From Gemmatimonadota bacterium (GTDB taxonomy: Bacteria; Gemmatimonadota; Gemmatimonadetes; Gemmatimonadales; Gemmatimonadaceae): a DNA stretch of 64,000 nucleotides. Every line of letters starts with the position of its first letter. Position 1 is the stretch's first letter. Position numbers and translations under genes: made by a program. Positions 26,529 to 36,100 of the stretch are shown here, in pieces. Under the pieces are notes generated by a model that saw only the letters and a program-made list of their open reading frames with translations, searched no databases and had not been told where the DNA came from. The stretch spans positions 372,001 through 436,000 of the forward strand of contig JADJAD010000006.1 of NCBI GenBank assembly GCA_016704465.1, read 5' to 3'.

Positions 26529-27392
26529 GTGACTGCCGCTTTCGACGCGCGCCAGGCACGGAAACTCCACAGAGGAGTGACGCATGTACCGCTCGATATT
26601 CGTTGGACTGTTACTCGGAAGGCGGGGGGGGGGGGGCGGATTGCCCTCGCCGTCTGTTGGAGGGCCGGGCGGGTCGTGGCGTCCGCAGGCACAGCCGACT
26701 CGGGCCGGGACTGTATCCGCGCACGCCCGCCGGCGCAGCATGTCCTTCAAGAGCGCGCTCGTCGGCGCTCTGGTGCTCCCCACCGTCTGGATCGTGCGTG
26801 CCTCGACACGATAGCCGCGAGGCCGCTGGTGCAGTTCGATTCCAGTAATCCGGTCGTCGCGCTTTGCATCGCCGGCATTCAAGTGGAGGGCGATGCCGCC
26901 GAGGCGCGCGCGCGCTTCGAGCGTGCGTGGGCAATCCGAAAGGATGACTTCGACGCGTGTGTCGCGGCGCACTACCTGGCGCGGCATCAGCCGGACGCCC
27001 GCACCACGCTGCACTGGAACGAGGTCGCACTCGCTCACGCGGAACGCGTCGAGGACAGCGAGCGTGAGGCGCTCCTGCCCTCGCTCTGTCTCAACCTCGG
27101 CGATTCCTACCTAGCAGTCGGCAGCCTGGCAGACGCGCGCCGCCTGGCGCAACGCGGGCTCAGCGCTGTAGAGGCGCTCCCCGCGGACGGCTATCGTGAG
27201 TTCATCCGCGGCGGCCTGACTCGACTCGAGTCACGCGTCGCAGCCGCGGAGTCGTTGGACGCGGCCACCCGGGGCGCCGAGCCGGCGCTCGGTGACGGTC
27301 CGGGCAGGATCTACGTGGTGGAACCGACCGGTCCGATCGCCGACGACCCCAACCTGCCGGACAAGAAGTTTCCGGGAAACCCGACGAAGTAG
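26529..27392 (+). CDS. TPR-containing cytosolic protein, 5' end uncertain
   Basis: Only the part from about 26790 onward reads as a real protein: LDTIAARPLVQFDSSNPVVALC, then EARARFERAWAIRKDDFDACVAAHYLARHQ and LNLGDSYLAVGSLADARRLAQRGL, which match a bacterial tetratricopeptide protein of about 180-200 residues. The frame stays open to a GTG at 26529, but that region is arginine-rich and unlike the family. A well-formed start (GAGGAGTG then ATG at 26584, MYRSIFVGLLLG) lies in a different frame just before a run of 13 Gs; adding one G would join it to the TPR frame. The true start, and whether the gene is intact, cannot be settled from sequence. Confidence 0.55.
   Translation: MTAAFDARQARKLHRGVTHVPLDIRWTVTRKAGGGGRIALAVCWRAGRVVASAGTADSGRDCIRARPPAQHVLQERARRRSGAPHRLDRACLDTIAARPLVQFDSSNPVVALCIAGIQVEGDAAEARARFERAWAIRKDDFDACVAAHYLARHQPDARTTLHWNEVALAHAERVEDSEREALLPSLCLNLGDSYLAVGSLADARRLAQRGLSAVEALPADGYREFIRGGLTRLESRVAAAESLDAATRGAEPALGDGPGRIYVVEPTGPIADDPNLPDKKFPGNPTK
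26624..26636 (+). repeat. 13-base poly-G tract
   Basis: Thirteen consecutive Gs lie 40 bases after a good start codon (26584) and change which frame is joined to the downstream TPR region. Such tracts can switch genes by slippage, and are also a common place for sequencing length errors. Confidence 0.8.
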
Positions 27393-27417
27393 TACCGCTC
27401 GCGTACTCCACTTCGCG

Positions 27418-28944
27418 TCACGGCACCCGCACTTCCAACACCCGGCCGCGATACGCGCGTGGGTCGACCGCTGCCACGCGCTTTGTCATCCGCTCGCTGG
27501 CCACGAGCGACGTGATTTCTACGTCGACCGGTGCCAGCGAGGGGAGCGCCACGTGCACGGGCGTGATGCCCTGCGAGTCGTATCCGCCCCCGGTGTCCAC
27601 GAGCCGCGCGCCGAGCAGGCGTCGAGTGCCCGCGACATACACGCGCACCTCGCTTCCGGCCCGCGTCGCCCGGCCGCGCGCATCACGCACCGCCACCTGC
27701 AACGACCGCGCAGCGACGCTGCCGGGCAGCGTACTCCGGAACAACGGGTGTGTGCCGGCCGTGTGGTTGTTGGTGAGGGCGAGGTCGAGGTCGCCGTCGC
27801 GGTCGAAGTCGGCCCACGCCACGCCGTGGCTTCCGTTGTTGATCGCGATGGCGGGTGGCATGACGTTGACGAAGCGGTCGCTACGGTTATGGAAGAAGTG
27901 GTCGGGGGTGTCGCGCTCACCGGTGAGGTACGACACGACGAACAGGTCGAGCCGTCCGTCATGGTCAGCGTCGCCCCAGGCGGCACTGACAGAGTGATAG
28001 TCGCCCGCCAGCCCCACCGACTCGGCGACGTTGGTGAAGCGAGCGCCGTCGTCGCGATACAGGGCATCGGGGCCATAGTTGGCGACGAAGAGGTCGAAGT
28101 CGCCGTCGTTGTCGAAGTCCCCGAGCGCGGGTCCCACGCCGCCCAGGTCGGCGGCGCGGCCCCGTTCGGACAGGCCGAGCGAGTCGGCCACGTCCATGAA
28201 GCGCCCGCCAACGTTGCGGTAGAAGCCGTTGGCGTCGCCGTCCTGGTTGGCCACGAACGCGTCCAGGTCGCCGTCCTGCTCCCAGTCCCACCAAGTCACG
28301 CCAACGGTCTTGCGCAGGTCGGCGATGCCGAGCGCTGCGGCCACATTGGTGAAGCGCCCGCCGTCGTTGCGGTACAGGGCGTTCGGGCGATCGCGGAAGG
28401 CGACGAACAGGTCGACGTCGCCGTCGTTGTCGTAGTCGATGAAGGCAGGCTGGCGGGTGGTACCGCGATCGATCAGGCCTACGACTGGCGCCACGTCGCC
28501 GAATCGCGCCCCGCCGCCCGGATTGCGATACAGCTTGTTAGGCACGGTCGCTGCAGGGGTGAAGCCGACGTACAGGTCGGCGTGCCCGTCGGCATCGAAG
28601 TCGCCCCACGCCGCGGCGCGCACCTCGAGCGAGTCGTCCAGGCCCAGCGCGGCGGCCACGTCGGTGAACGTGCCGCCGTCGTTGCGATAGAGCCGGGCAC
28701 GCACGCCGCCGCGGAAGCCGACATACAAGTCAAGGTCGCCATCGTTGTCGAAGTCGGCCCACGCGTTCGGCTGGCCGCCCGGGGTGACGAACAGCTCGGG
28801 TTGTACCGACTCGAAGGCGGGCATGACGACCGCGTCTCCCCCCAACATTGGGACCATCGTCACGCCAGCCCCAGGGCGCGACACGCCGCCCCCGCAGGCG
28901 GTGAGCATCGCGCATGCAATCACAAACATCCAGGTTCTGGCCAC
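27418..28944 (-). CDS. FG-GAP/VCBS repeat lipoprotein (ASPIC/UnbV-like end)
   Basis: About 508 residues. The GTG at 28944 is preferred because GGGAGA precedes it by 5 bases and the product starts with a lipoprotein signal (lipobox LTAC). At least seven FG-GAP/VCBS units follow, each with a calcium-loop DxDxDGxxD motif (DFDNDGDLDLYVG, DFDADGHADLYVG, DYDNDGDVDLFVA, DWEQDGDLDAFVA, DFDNDGDFDLFVA, DADHDGRLDLFVV, DFDRDGDLDLALT), forming an integrin-like beta-propeller. The C-terminal part (VRVYVAGTRRLLGARLVDTGGGYDSQ) resembles the ASPIC/UnbV domain. Extracellular or outer-membrane location is inferred. It lies 54 bases downstream of the MscS gene on the same strand. Confidence 0.88.
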   Translation of the reverse strand: MARTWMFVIACAMLTACGGGVSRPGAGVTMVPMLGGDAVVMPAFESVQPELFVTPGGQPNAWADFDNDGDLDLYVGFRGGVRARLYRNDGGTFTDVAAALGLDDSLEVRAAAWGDFDADGHADLYVGFTPAATVPNKLYRNPGGGARFGDVAPVVGLIDRGTTRQPAFIDYDNDGDVDLFVAFRDRPNALYRNDGGRFTNVAAALGIADLRKTVGVTWWDWEQDGDLDAFVANQDGDANGFYRNVGGRFMDVADSLGLSERGRAADLGGVGPALGDFDNDGDFDLFVANYGPDALYRDDGARFTNVAESVGLAGDYHSVSAAWGDADHDGRLDLFVVSYLTGERDTPDHFFHNRSDRFVNVMPPAIAINNGSHGVAWADFDRDGDLDLALTNNHTAGTHPLFRSTLPGSVAARSLQVAVRDARGRATRAGSEVRVYVAGTRRLLGARLVDTGGGYDSQGITPVHVALPSLAPVDVEITSLVASERMTKRVAAVDPRAYRGRVLEVRVP

Positions 28945-28998
28945 CCGATTCTCCCTATCGCGTGTGACAGTGCAGCTGCACCGCCGTCGCAAATCCGG

Positions 28999-29853
28999 TC
29001 ACGAACCACTCTCAGTGAACACGTGCACGTCGCGCTGCGGGAAGGGAATGCTGATACCCTCCGCGTCGAAGGCTTCCTTCACCGCCTTGGTGAAGTCGAA
29101 CTTGACACCAAAGTAGTCGCTGCTGTTCACCCACGGACGCACCACGAAGTCCACGCTGCTGTCGCCGAGGTTGGCGACGGCGACGACGGCGGGCGGATCC
29201 TTCAGCACGCGATCGTCCTCGGCCAGGAGGCGTTCGATGACCTGCTTCGCCTTGTTGAGATCGTCGCCGTAGCCGACGCCGACCGTCATGTCCACGCGGC
29301 GAGTCGGGTGGGCGAAGATGTTGGTGATCGAGCCGCCCATGACGGCCGAGTTGGGCATGATGATCTGCACGTTGTCCGGCGTCTTGAGCTCGGTGGTGAG
29401 GATTCCCACCACCACAACAGTGCCCGTTTCGCCACCGGCCTTGATGAGGTCTCCAGCCTTGAACGGCTTGAAGATGATGAGCAGCACCCCGGAGGCGAAG
29501 TTGGACAGCGAACCTTGCAGGGCGAGTCCGACCGCCAACCCCGCCGCACCGATCACCGCCACGAACGATGTGGTCTGCACACCGAGCTTGCCCACCGCGG
29601 CAATGACGATGAAGACGACGAATGCGCCGTACACGAGGCTCGAGAGGAACCCGACGAGCGTGGCATCGGTGCCGCGCTTCTCGAGCGCGGCGACGGACAG
29701 CGTTTGCACCTTCCTGGCCAGCCAGAGGCCAACGACCAGGATGAGGATGGCAGCAACCACTCGGAGTCCGTACTCCGCGAGATACGCGAGCATGCGGTCA
29801 CCGACGGAGGAATCGAAGGAAGTCGCAACAGATTGCAGCAGGGCAGGGATCAT
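28999..29853 (-). CDS. mscS: Small-conductance mechanosensitive channel MscS
   Basis: 284 residues, the classic short MscS length. Membrane segments: about residues 22-42 (VVAAILILVVGLWLA), 55-80 (VYGAFVVFIVIAAVGKL) and the pore helix TM3 with the Gly/Ala-rich pattern VIGAAGLAVGLALQGSLSNFASGVLLIIF. The beta-domain (GTVVVVGILTTELKTPDN, IIMPNSAVMGGSITN) and C-terminal alpha/beta vestibule follow. It opens under membrane tension to release solutes during osmotic downshock. The ATG at 29853 is preferred to earlier in-frame starts that add a charged 21-residue stretch. It is co-directional with the FG-GAP gene and divergent from the UspA pair. Confidence 0.92.
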   Translation of the reverse strand: MIPALLQSVATSFDSSVGDRMLAYLAEYGLRVVAAILILVVGLWLARKVQTLSVAALEKRGTDATLVGFLSSLVYGAFVVFIVIAAVGKLGVQTTSFVAVIGAAGLAVGLALQGSLSNFASGVLLIIFKPFKAGDLIKAGGETGTVVVVGILTTELKTPDNVQIIMPNSAVMGGSITNIFAHPTRRVDMTVGVGYGDDLNKAKQVIERLLAEDDRVLKDPPAVVAVANLGDSSVDFVVRPWVNSSDYFGVKFDFTKAVKEAFDAEGISIPFPQRDVHVFTESGS

Positions 29854-30437
29854 GATGCAGGGACGTGTTGGTGGATGTGACCTGGCACGTAGGCGTTGCT
29901 TGCAGTCGCAGTTCACGAGCGCGACTCACCATCGCGACTCACACAGGTGCCGTGTCGTACGTCGTTCATAATACGACATCGGCCAACGCCGCGCGCGCAT
30001 CGATCCGCTGGCAGCATCGGTGCATACCAGCGACACCGCCCGTAACCCTAACCGCTGACTACATCCGCGACTTCGTCACAGCGCATCGAGGTCGACGACG
30101 ACGGCGCGCACCGCCCTCAAGTATCGACGACGCCCCAAACGTGCGGGAGTATCCCGCGAACGTCGCCCCCAGCCCCTCGTCGCGGAACGACGCCCCGCGC
30201 GGCGACGTTGATCACCGGGCACGCCGCCCCGACTCACGCGCAGCGACCCACCTCCCGTCCCCCGTCCCCCGTCCCAAGTAGGGGTTTCGCCTCGCCCTAT
30301 TGGTAGAGTCGCTGGGAGCGCAGGGCGCATCGCCGTGCTATCGTCCAAGCGGTCCCCGCTCCATCATGGTCGCCGCATCTCTCTGACTCGGCGCCGGACT
30401 CTGGTCGAGCGCATTCGCCTTCACACGGGAGCCCCTC
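29854..30437. other. Intergenic region with CCCCCGT heptamer repeats
   Basis: About 580 bases between the divergent mscS and UspA genes. Near 30258-30282 there are about three tandem copies of a heptamer (CCCCCGT), also found at 33.0 kb. A TATTAT-like -10 for mscS is possible near 29970 but has no matching -35. No gene or RNA was recognised. Confidence 0.4.
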
Positions 30438-31373
30438 ATGTTCACGTCGATTCTCGTCCCGGTGGACGGATCCGGCCTTTCGGAGGCCGCACTCACGGTG
30501 GCCGTCCCACTGGCGCGCCAGTACAACGCCGAACTGCACGTCGTCACGGTGCAGGCTCCCCCACCCAGACTCAGCGGGAGCGGTGGCGCCCCGGTCACGG
30601 ACACGCTGTTCGACGTCGAGCGGCGGCAGGCCGCCATGGAGTACCTGACGCAGCTCGGCGCCCGAATCTCGGCTGAGGCCGACGGCGTTCGCATCCATAC
30701 GGAGCGCCTCGAAGGTCGCGTCGCTGATGCGCTCGCCGATCGCGTTACCGAGCATCCGCACGACCTCGTGGTCATGACCACGCACGGCCACCGCGGGGCC
30801 AGCCGGCGCTGGCTGGGGAATGTGGCCGATAGCCTGGTGCGCATGAGCCCGGCCCCGGTGCTCCTGCTCACCGACGCCAGTCTCGGCGCCACGCCGGCCG
30901 GCGCCCCTCCCTTCGCCAACGTGCTCGTCCCCATCGCGCCGACCGAAGAGAGCGAAGAGATCCTGAGCGACGCCATCGCGCTGGCCGGCGTCGCCGCGTC
31001 GTATCTGCTGTTCGCGGTGGTCGAACCGCTGCCGTTCTTGCCGCGTTCGCCGCTCGATCTCATGTCGGTGACCGACGCGGCGGGCGAGGAATCACACGCA
31101 CCCAGGTCGGAGTTCGACGTGGCGGTCGCGCACCTTGACGAACTGGCGGCCGCACTGCGGCGCCGCGGGCTGACGGTGCACACCAGCGTGGCGATCCATC
31201 GTCACCCGGCCGAGGCGATCCTCGCCCAGGCGGCTGAGCTGTCGTCACCGCTCATCGCGATGTTCACCCGCGGGCACGGCAGCACTCGGCGCTTCTTCCT
31301 CGGCAGCGTCACGGACAAGGTGCTGCGCGGAAGCAGCGTGCCGGTCCTGCTTCGCGCCCCCGACAGGAGCTGA
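30438..31373 (+). CDS. Universal stress protein UspA family, tandem domains
   Basis: 311 residues with two UspA domains. Domain 1 runs from ILVPVDGSGLSEAAL (about residue 5) to the ATP-binding signature THGHRGASRRWLGNVADSLVRMSPAPVLLL. Domain 2 ends in TRGHGSTRRFFLGSVTDKVLRGSSVPVLL. Both carry the G-x2-G-x9-G(N/S) nucleotide-binding pattern, so ATP binding is likely. Cytoplasmic stress-survival protein. The start has GGGAG 7 bases upstream. The stop codon overlaps the start of the next UspA gene (TGATG), so the two are translationally coupled. Confidence 0.92.
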   Translation: MFTSILVPVDGSGLSEAALTVAVPLARQYNAELHVVTVQAPPPRLSGSGGAPVTDTLFDVERRQAAMEYLTQLGARISAEADGVRIHTERLEGRVADALADRVTEHPHDLVVMTTHGHRGASRRWLGNVADSLVRMSPAPVLLLTDASLGATPAGAPPFANVLVPIAPTEESEEILSDAIALAGVAASYLLFAVVEPLPFLPRSPLDLMSVTDAAGEESHAPRSEFDVAVAHLDELAAALRRRGLTVHTSVAIHRHPAEAILAQAAELSSPLIAMFTRGHGSTRRFFLGSVTDKVLRGSSVPVLLRAPDRS

Positions 31374-32314
31374 TGCCCATGGGTGAGCCTGCCCACCCGA
31401 TTCCACCGGTCACCACGCACGAGCGCGTGGTCATCGGCGTCGACTTCTCCGAGGCGTCGATCGCCGCGATCCACTGGGTCCGGCGGGCGCTCGCGCCAGA
31501 CGCGGAGTTGGTGCTCGTACACGCCATCGAGGTGCCCGAACCGCCGCCCTTCCTGCGCGGACTGCACGCGCCGCGCGAGGACGTCGTCTCGACGGCGAGA
31601 CGAGGTGCCGAGGTCCGCTTCCGCGAGTTGCGCGCTTCGGTGGCCCCTGGGCGCGTGTGGACCGAGATACGCGTCGCGCGCGCCAGCGAGTGCCTGGCGA
31701 CGGTGGCGAGCGAGTACGGCGCAAGCCTGGTGGTCATCGGGACGCATCGCGAGCGCCCTGGCGTGTGGAATCGGCTGGGGACGACCGCCGAACGCGTGCT
31801 GTCCATCTCCCCGGTGCCGGTCGTGTTGACGACGGGCGAGCTGCGCGATGCGCCGCAGCACCTGCTTGTCCCGGTAGACGACGCCGAGAGCTTCACGCGG
31901 CTGCTCGGCTGGCTGCAGGCGCTCATGCGCGTGCACGGCAGCCGAGTGACGACGCTGCATGTGGTGCCGTCGTCGACCCTTGGGTACCTGCTCACCGGGG
32001 TCGGCGTCGGCGTCGGTTCGGTGGCACCGGTGGTCACCGCCCCCGACGACCTGCTCGCGCTCGAGGCCGAGCAATGGAAGCAACGCCTGCTCGCCGCCGG
32101 GTTGGACGCGGATCGGGTCAGCTGCGAAGTGATCTTTGGCGAGCCTGGACGGGCGATCGTCGAGGCCACCACTCGGCTCTCTGCCGACATGATCGTGATG
32201 GGGCGATCGGGGGCTGGGAAGATCCGGCGTGCCCTCATGGGGAGCGTGACCCGCGAGGTGCTGCGCGGGGCGACCTGCCCCGTGCTCGTGATCGTGGAGG
32301 GTGGGGGCGAATAG
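31373..32314 (+). CDS. Universal stress protein UspA family, tandem domains
   Basis: 313 residues, second of a coupled pair; its ATG shares the last base of the previous stop. Domain 1 (VVIGVDFSEASIAAIHWVRRAL to VVIGTHRERPGVWNRLGTTAERVLSISPVPVVL) has a weaker glycine pattern. Domain 2 (HLLVPVDDAESFTRLLGWLQ) ends in a full ATP motif, GRSGAGKIRRALMGSVTREVLRGATCPVLV. Divergence between this protein and its neighbour suggests heterodimers or different triggers, but that is inference. It belongs to a stress cluster with mscS and the GlsB/YeaQ gene. Confidence 0.92.
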   Translation: MPMGEPAHPIPPVTTHERVVIGVDFSEASIAAIHWVRRALAPDAELVLVHAIEVPEPPPFLRGLHAPREDVVSTARRGAEVRFRELRASVAPGRVWTEIRVARASECLATVASEYGASLVVIGTHRERPGVWNRLGTTAERVLSISPVPVVLTTGELRDAPQHLLVPVDDAESFTRLLGWLQALMRVHGSRVTTLHVVPSSTLGYLLTGVGVGVGSVAPVVTAPDDLLALEAEQWKQRLLAAGLDADRVSCEVIFGEPGRAIVEATTRLSADMIVMGRSGAGKIRRALMGSVTREVLRGATCPVLVIVEGGGE

Positions 32315-32427
32315 TCCGGGCGAGCCGCCATCGGCGCCGGAGTGCGCTCCCTTGAATCATCCGGGCCGGGTGACACGTAGGTCAGGGAGCATTCGTTGTC
32401 CCCCCCACCCCTGCCTCGGAGCTTGTC

Positions 32428-32676
32428 ATGGGACTCATCTTCGCCGCCGTATTCGGACTCATTGTCGGCGCGCTTGCCCGCATGTTCTACCCCGGCCGTC
32501 AGGACATGTCGATCCTCAAGACGATGCTGCTGGGCATCGGCGGCGGCTTTGTGGCTGGCCTGATCGGCCGCATGGTCGGCTGGTATCCCGCGGGTCAGGG
32601 CGCAGGACTCATCGCGTCAGCGCTAGGTGCAATGCTCCTGATCTGGGCCGTGGGAAAGATGCAGTCGAACGCGTAG
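32428..32676 (+). CDS. GlsB/YeaQ/YmgE family stress membrane protein
   Basis: 82 residues, almost entirely membrane: three hydrophobic segments (FAAVFGLIVGALARMFYPG, MLLGIGGGFVAGLIGRMVGW, GAGLIASALGAMLLIWAVG) in the glycine-rich pattern of the transglycosylase-associated protein family (PF04226). These inner-membrane proteins are typically induced by stress or stationary phase; the biochemical role is unknown. It follows the UspA pair and ends before a strong terminator with a T run. Confidence 0.9.
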   Translation: MGLIFAAVFGLIVGALARMFYPGRQDMSILKTMLLGIGGGFVAGLIGRMVGWYPAGQGAGLIASALGAMLLIWAVGKMQSNA

Positions 32677-32910
32677 GCGCTGGGGGGCGCCGGCGAGCTG
32701 CACGTCACGCGAGTGCACGTCGCGGCCTGCGCCCCCAGCGACCCACCCCCCCCACCGTTCCAGCCACCTCAACATCTCGGAGCGCGTCCGTCCGGTAGAC
32801 GTCCGCGTGGCCCACCAGACAGCCCACGCCCCCGCCGCACCCCACCCGGCGGATCGCGCGCGTAAGCCGCCCGCGAGCCCACCTGCCGAACGAAGTCCCC
32901 CGCCCGCGCC

Positions 32911-32947
32911 CGCGGCCCACTCCGGAAAGGAGCGGGCCGCGTTTTTT
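32911..32947 (+). terminator. Rho-independent terminator
   Basis: Stem CGCGGCCC-A-CTCC / GGAG-C-GGGCCGCG closed by a 5-base loop, followed by TTTTTT (32942-32947). It is downstream of the GlsB/YeaQ gene and upstream of the glycoside hydrolase promoter, separating the stress cluster from the glucan cluster. Confidence 0.85.
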
Positions 32948-33014
32948 CATCGCGCCCGACCGACCCAGCCCCGCCTCCTCACCCTCGGACGGAGGTACCC
33001 AGCCTCTCTGTCTC

Positions 33015-33043
33015 CCGTCCCCCGTCCCCCGTCCCCCGTCCCC
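33015..33043 (+). repeat. Tandem heptamer GTCCCCC, about four copies
   Basis: Four successive GTCCCCC units, the last ending directly at the -35 box TTGACA of the glycoside hydrolase promoter. A related three-copy run is at about 30258-30282. Confidence 0.75.
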
Positions 33044-33093
33044 TTGACATCCTCGCCCTCGACCCCGACTTTGTTTCCCACTCGAACAAAGTC
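33044..33093 (+). promoter_or_regulatory. Promoter with ROK-type operator for the GH/GH3 genes
   Basis: A perfect -35 TTGACA (33044-33049) is followed after 17 bases by a perfect palindrome with 9-bp arms, GACTTTGTT (33067-33075) and AACAAAGTC (33085-33093), spaced by 9 bases. The palindrome covers the expected -10 and start point, as expected for repression. The same core (CTTTGTTT-N6-CGAACAAAG) lies in the promoter at 63.9 kb ahead of the operon that encodes a ROK repressor. It resembles the TTTGTTT...AACAAA operators of XylR, a ROK repressor. Confidence 0.7.
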
Positions 33094-33150
33094 TGGTTCG
33101 GACCCCCCGCTCGGTCCGGTCACCAGCCCGCCATTCAGAACGAGGCACGC

Positions 33151-36100
33151 ATGGGTCCGATTCGCCCCCCCGCTCCCCGACTCCTGCACAGGCGCTGGGT
33201 TGCGGTCGCAACCGCCGCGGCGCTCGCCATCCTCCCCGCCCAAACGCTTTCCGCCCAGACGCTCTCCGCCCAGCGCGTGCAGGTCGTCAGCGACGCCTCC
33301 GGCTCGCGTCTCCAGGTCGACGGCAAGGACTTCCTGGTTCAGGGGATGAACTGGGACTACTTCCCGATCGGGACGACCTACTCGTACAACTTCTGGGGGC
33401 AGTCGGACGCCTTCATCAAGACGGCGCTCGATCGCGAGATGTCGCTGCTCAAGAGCATGGGGGTCAACGCGATCCGCCAGTACAACGGCGTCCCCCCCAA
33501 ATGGGTGCGCTACATCTATGAGCAGCACGGGATCTTCACCGTCCTGAACCACCCGCTCGGCCGCTACGGCTACACCGTCCGCGGCTCCTACGTCCAGAAC
33601 ACCGACTACTCCGACCCCGACGTGCGCAAGGCGCTCGTCGCCGAGGTCGCCGCGCTGGTGGAGCAGTTCCGCGGGACGCCGGGCGTGCTCATGTGGCTGC
33701 TCGGCAACGAGAACAACTATGGCCTGAGCTGGAAGTCGGCAGAGACCGAGGACCTCCCCGTCGGCGAGCGCGACGCCGCCAAGGCGCGCTACCTGTATTC
33801 GCTGTTCGGCGAGACGATCCGCGCCATCAAGGCGATCGACACCGAGCACCCGGTCGCCATGGCCAACGGCGACCTGCAGTACATCGACATCATCGCCGAG
33901 GAGACCAAGGGGCTCGACGTCTTCGGCGCCAACGTGTATCGCGGCATCTCGTTCGGCGACCTCTTCCAGCAGGTCAAGACCAAGCTGGATATCCCGGTGA
34001 TGTTCACCGAGTTCGGCGCCGACGCCTGGAACGCCCGCGAGCTGCGCGAGGACCAGCAGTCGCAGGCGCGCTACCTGCTGGGGCAGTGGGAGGAGATCTA
34101 CCTCCAGACCGCAGGCAAGGGACGCGTAGGGAACGCGATCGGCGGCATGACCTTCCAGTGGTCCGACGGCTGGTGGAAGGTGAAGCAGGAGGAACGCCTC
34201 GACGTGCACGATACCGACGCCGGGTGGGGGAACGACGCCTACGGCGACGACTACACGCCCGGCGAAAACAACATGAACGAGGAGTGGTGGGGGGTGGTGG
34301 CCAAGGGGCCGGCCGACTTCCGCGGCCACTTCCAGCTCTTCCCGCGCGCCGCCTTCTATGCGCTGCAGCGCGCGTACGCGCTCGCGCCGTACGGGGCGGG
34401 GACAGATCCCGCGGCGATCCGCTCGCACTTCGCCGGCATCCTCCCCTCGGAGATGGAGCTGCGCGCGCGCGGCGACCGCGCCGCCCTCGCCTCGAGCATC
34501 TCGGAGCGCGTGCGTGTGAGCGGGATGCGCCTGGAACTCTCAACGTTCAGCACCGGCGGCACGAGCATCAGCACCCCGTCATCGGCAACGCCGAGCCCCA
34601 ACACGTATCCCTCGTTCCAGGGCTTCGACCGGCTGGAGTCGTTCTTCGCCGAGGTGCAGGCCCAGCCGTCGCAGAACGTGCTGGCGACCATGTCGTTCAA
34701 CATGCTCGGCAACGTCCCGACGAATCCCATTGACGAGATCTTCTACGAGAACCGCGGCCGCCCGCGCACCTTTGTCCAGGCCGACGGCAGCAACTACACC
34801 AACACCGGGATCGAGCGCTTCAAGATGTACCGCGCCAGCGTGGCGTGGGACGAGCGCGACTTCCGCCTCGACGGCTTTTATCGCACCGGGCATTACCACT
34901 GGGGCTATGAGGGCGACTTCTTCGGCCTGTACCGCGAGGCCAACTACGGCCCCAACATCGACATCTACAACGGCGACGCCCCGTTAGGGCGTGGAGTTCA
35001 CCGGCAAGCGCAAGTTCGAGGGACTCAAGCTCGCCGCCGGCCCGCAGCTCTGGTGGGGAGCCAACCCCACCGTCCTGGCCAAGTACCGCCGCAAGGTCGG
35101 CGCCTTCGACGTGACGACCGTGTTCCAGGAGGATCTCACGGCGCTCGGCGGAACAGCCTCCTCGTTCGCCGTCCCGCTCCCCGTGCAGCGTACCGCGACC
35201 TTGCACCTGGCCACCACCCGCGGCCGAGCCGGCCTCGAGGTCGGCGGCATCTGGGGCGGGAACACCAAGAACGGGCGCATCTTCCAGATCGCCGACGGCG
35301 AACCCGGCAGCTACCGCGTGCTGCAGGACCGCCTGCGCGATAGTGATGCGTTAGGCGCCAAGGCCAAGGTCACCTATTCGCGCGGCCGCTGGAACTGGTA
35401 CGCCCAGGGGGCCGCGATGGGGATCGTGGCCGAAGGGGGACCGACGGCCACCATGACCTACACCGGCTGGGGGCTCAAGGACAGCGGGAGCGGCAACCAG
35501 TGGAACGCCCTCTCCGGCTTCACCTACGCCGTCGGTAACTTCCAGATCGCCCCCAACTTCCTCTGGCAGAAGCCGCTCGTCGGCCCCGTGCCCAACGACG
35601 TCCCCGCCCCGGGGCGTCCGCGCAACATCCTCGCCGACCCGTTCGTCGTGCGCGGCAACCGCGAACAGGTCGCCGGCGAGCTGCTCATCTCGTTCGACCC
35701 GACGCCGGCCACGTTCATGTACGCCTGGGACGCCGACGTGCGCGAGGATGCCCGCTTGGCCATGAACCTCGGCTTCATCTTCCGCCACCTCCCCACCACG
35801 CAGGACGCCGCCGTCGGCATCTTCGCCGACGGACGCACGCTGTTCGCCTTCCCCGGCGCCCCGCCGGCCAAGGACCTGTGGGAGGTGCGCTCCCGCATCG
35901 TCTCGCGCGTCACCCCCGACCTGCGCTTCATCGTCAACCTGTACGGCGGCCCGGCACAGCCTAACGGCAACAGCGCACGCACCGTCAAGCGCTACGGCGG
36001 CGACCTGCGCCTCGCCCATGGCCAGACCAAGGTCATGGCCGCGGCCAAGTTCAACGACTGGGGGCCGTTCGACTACCATCGCGACTTCAACCTCACGTTC

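Noticed and set aside
27292..29880. 862-codon open frame on the plus strand
   Set aside because: It runs opposite both the FG-GAP and MscS genes, which have clear families; composition is typical of an antisense shadow.
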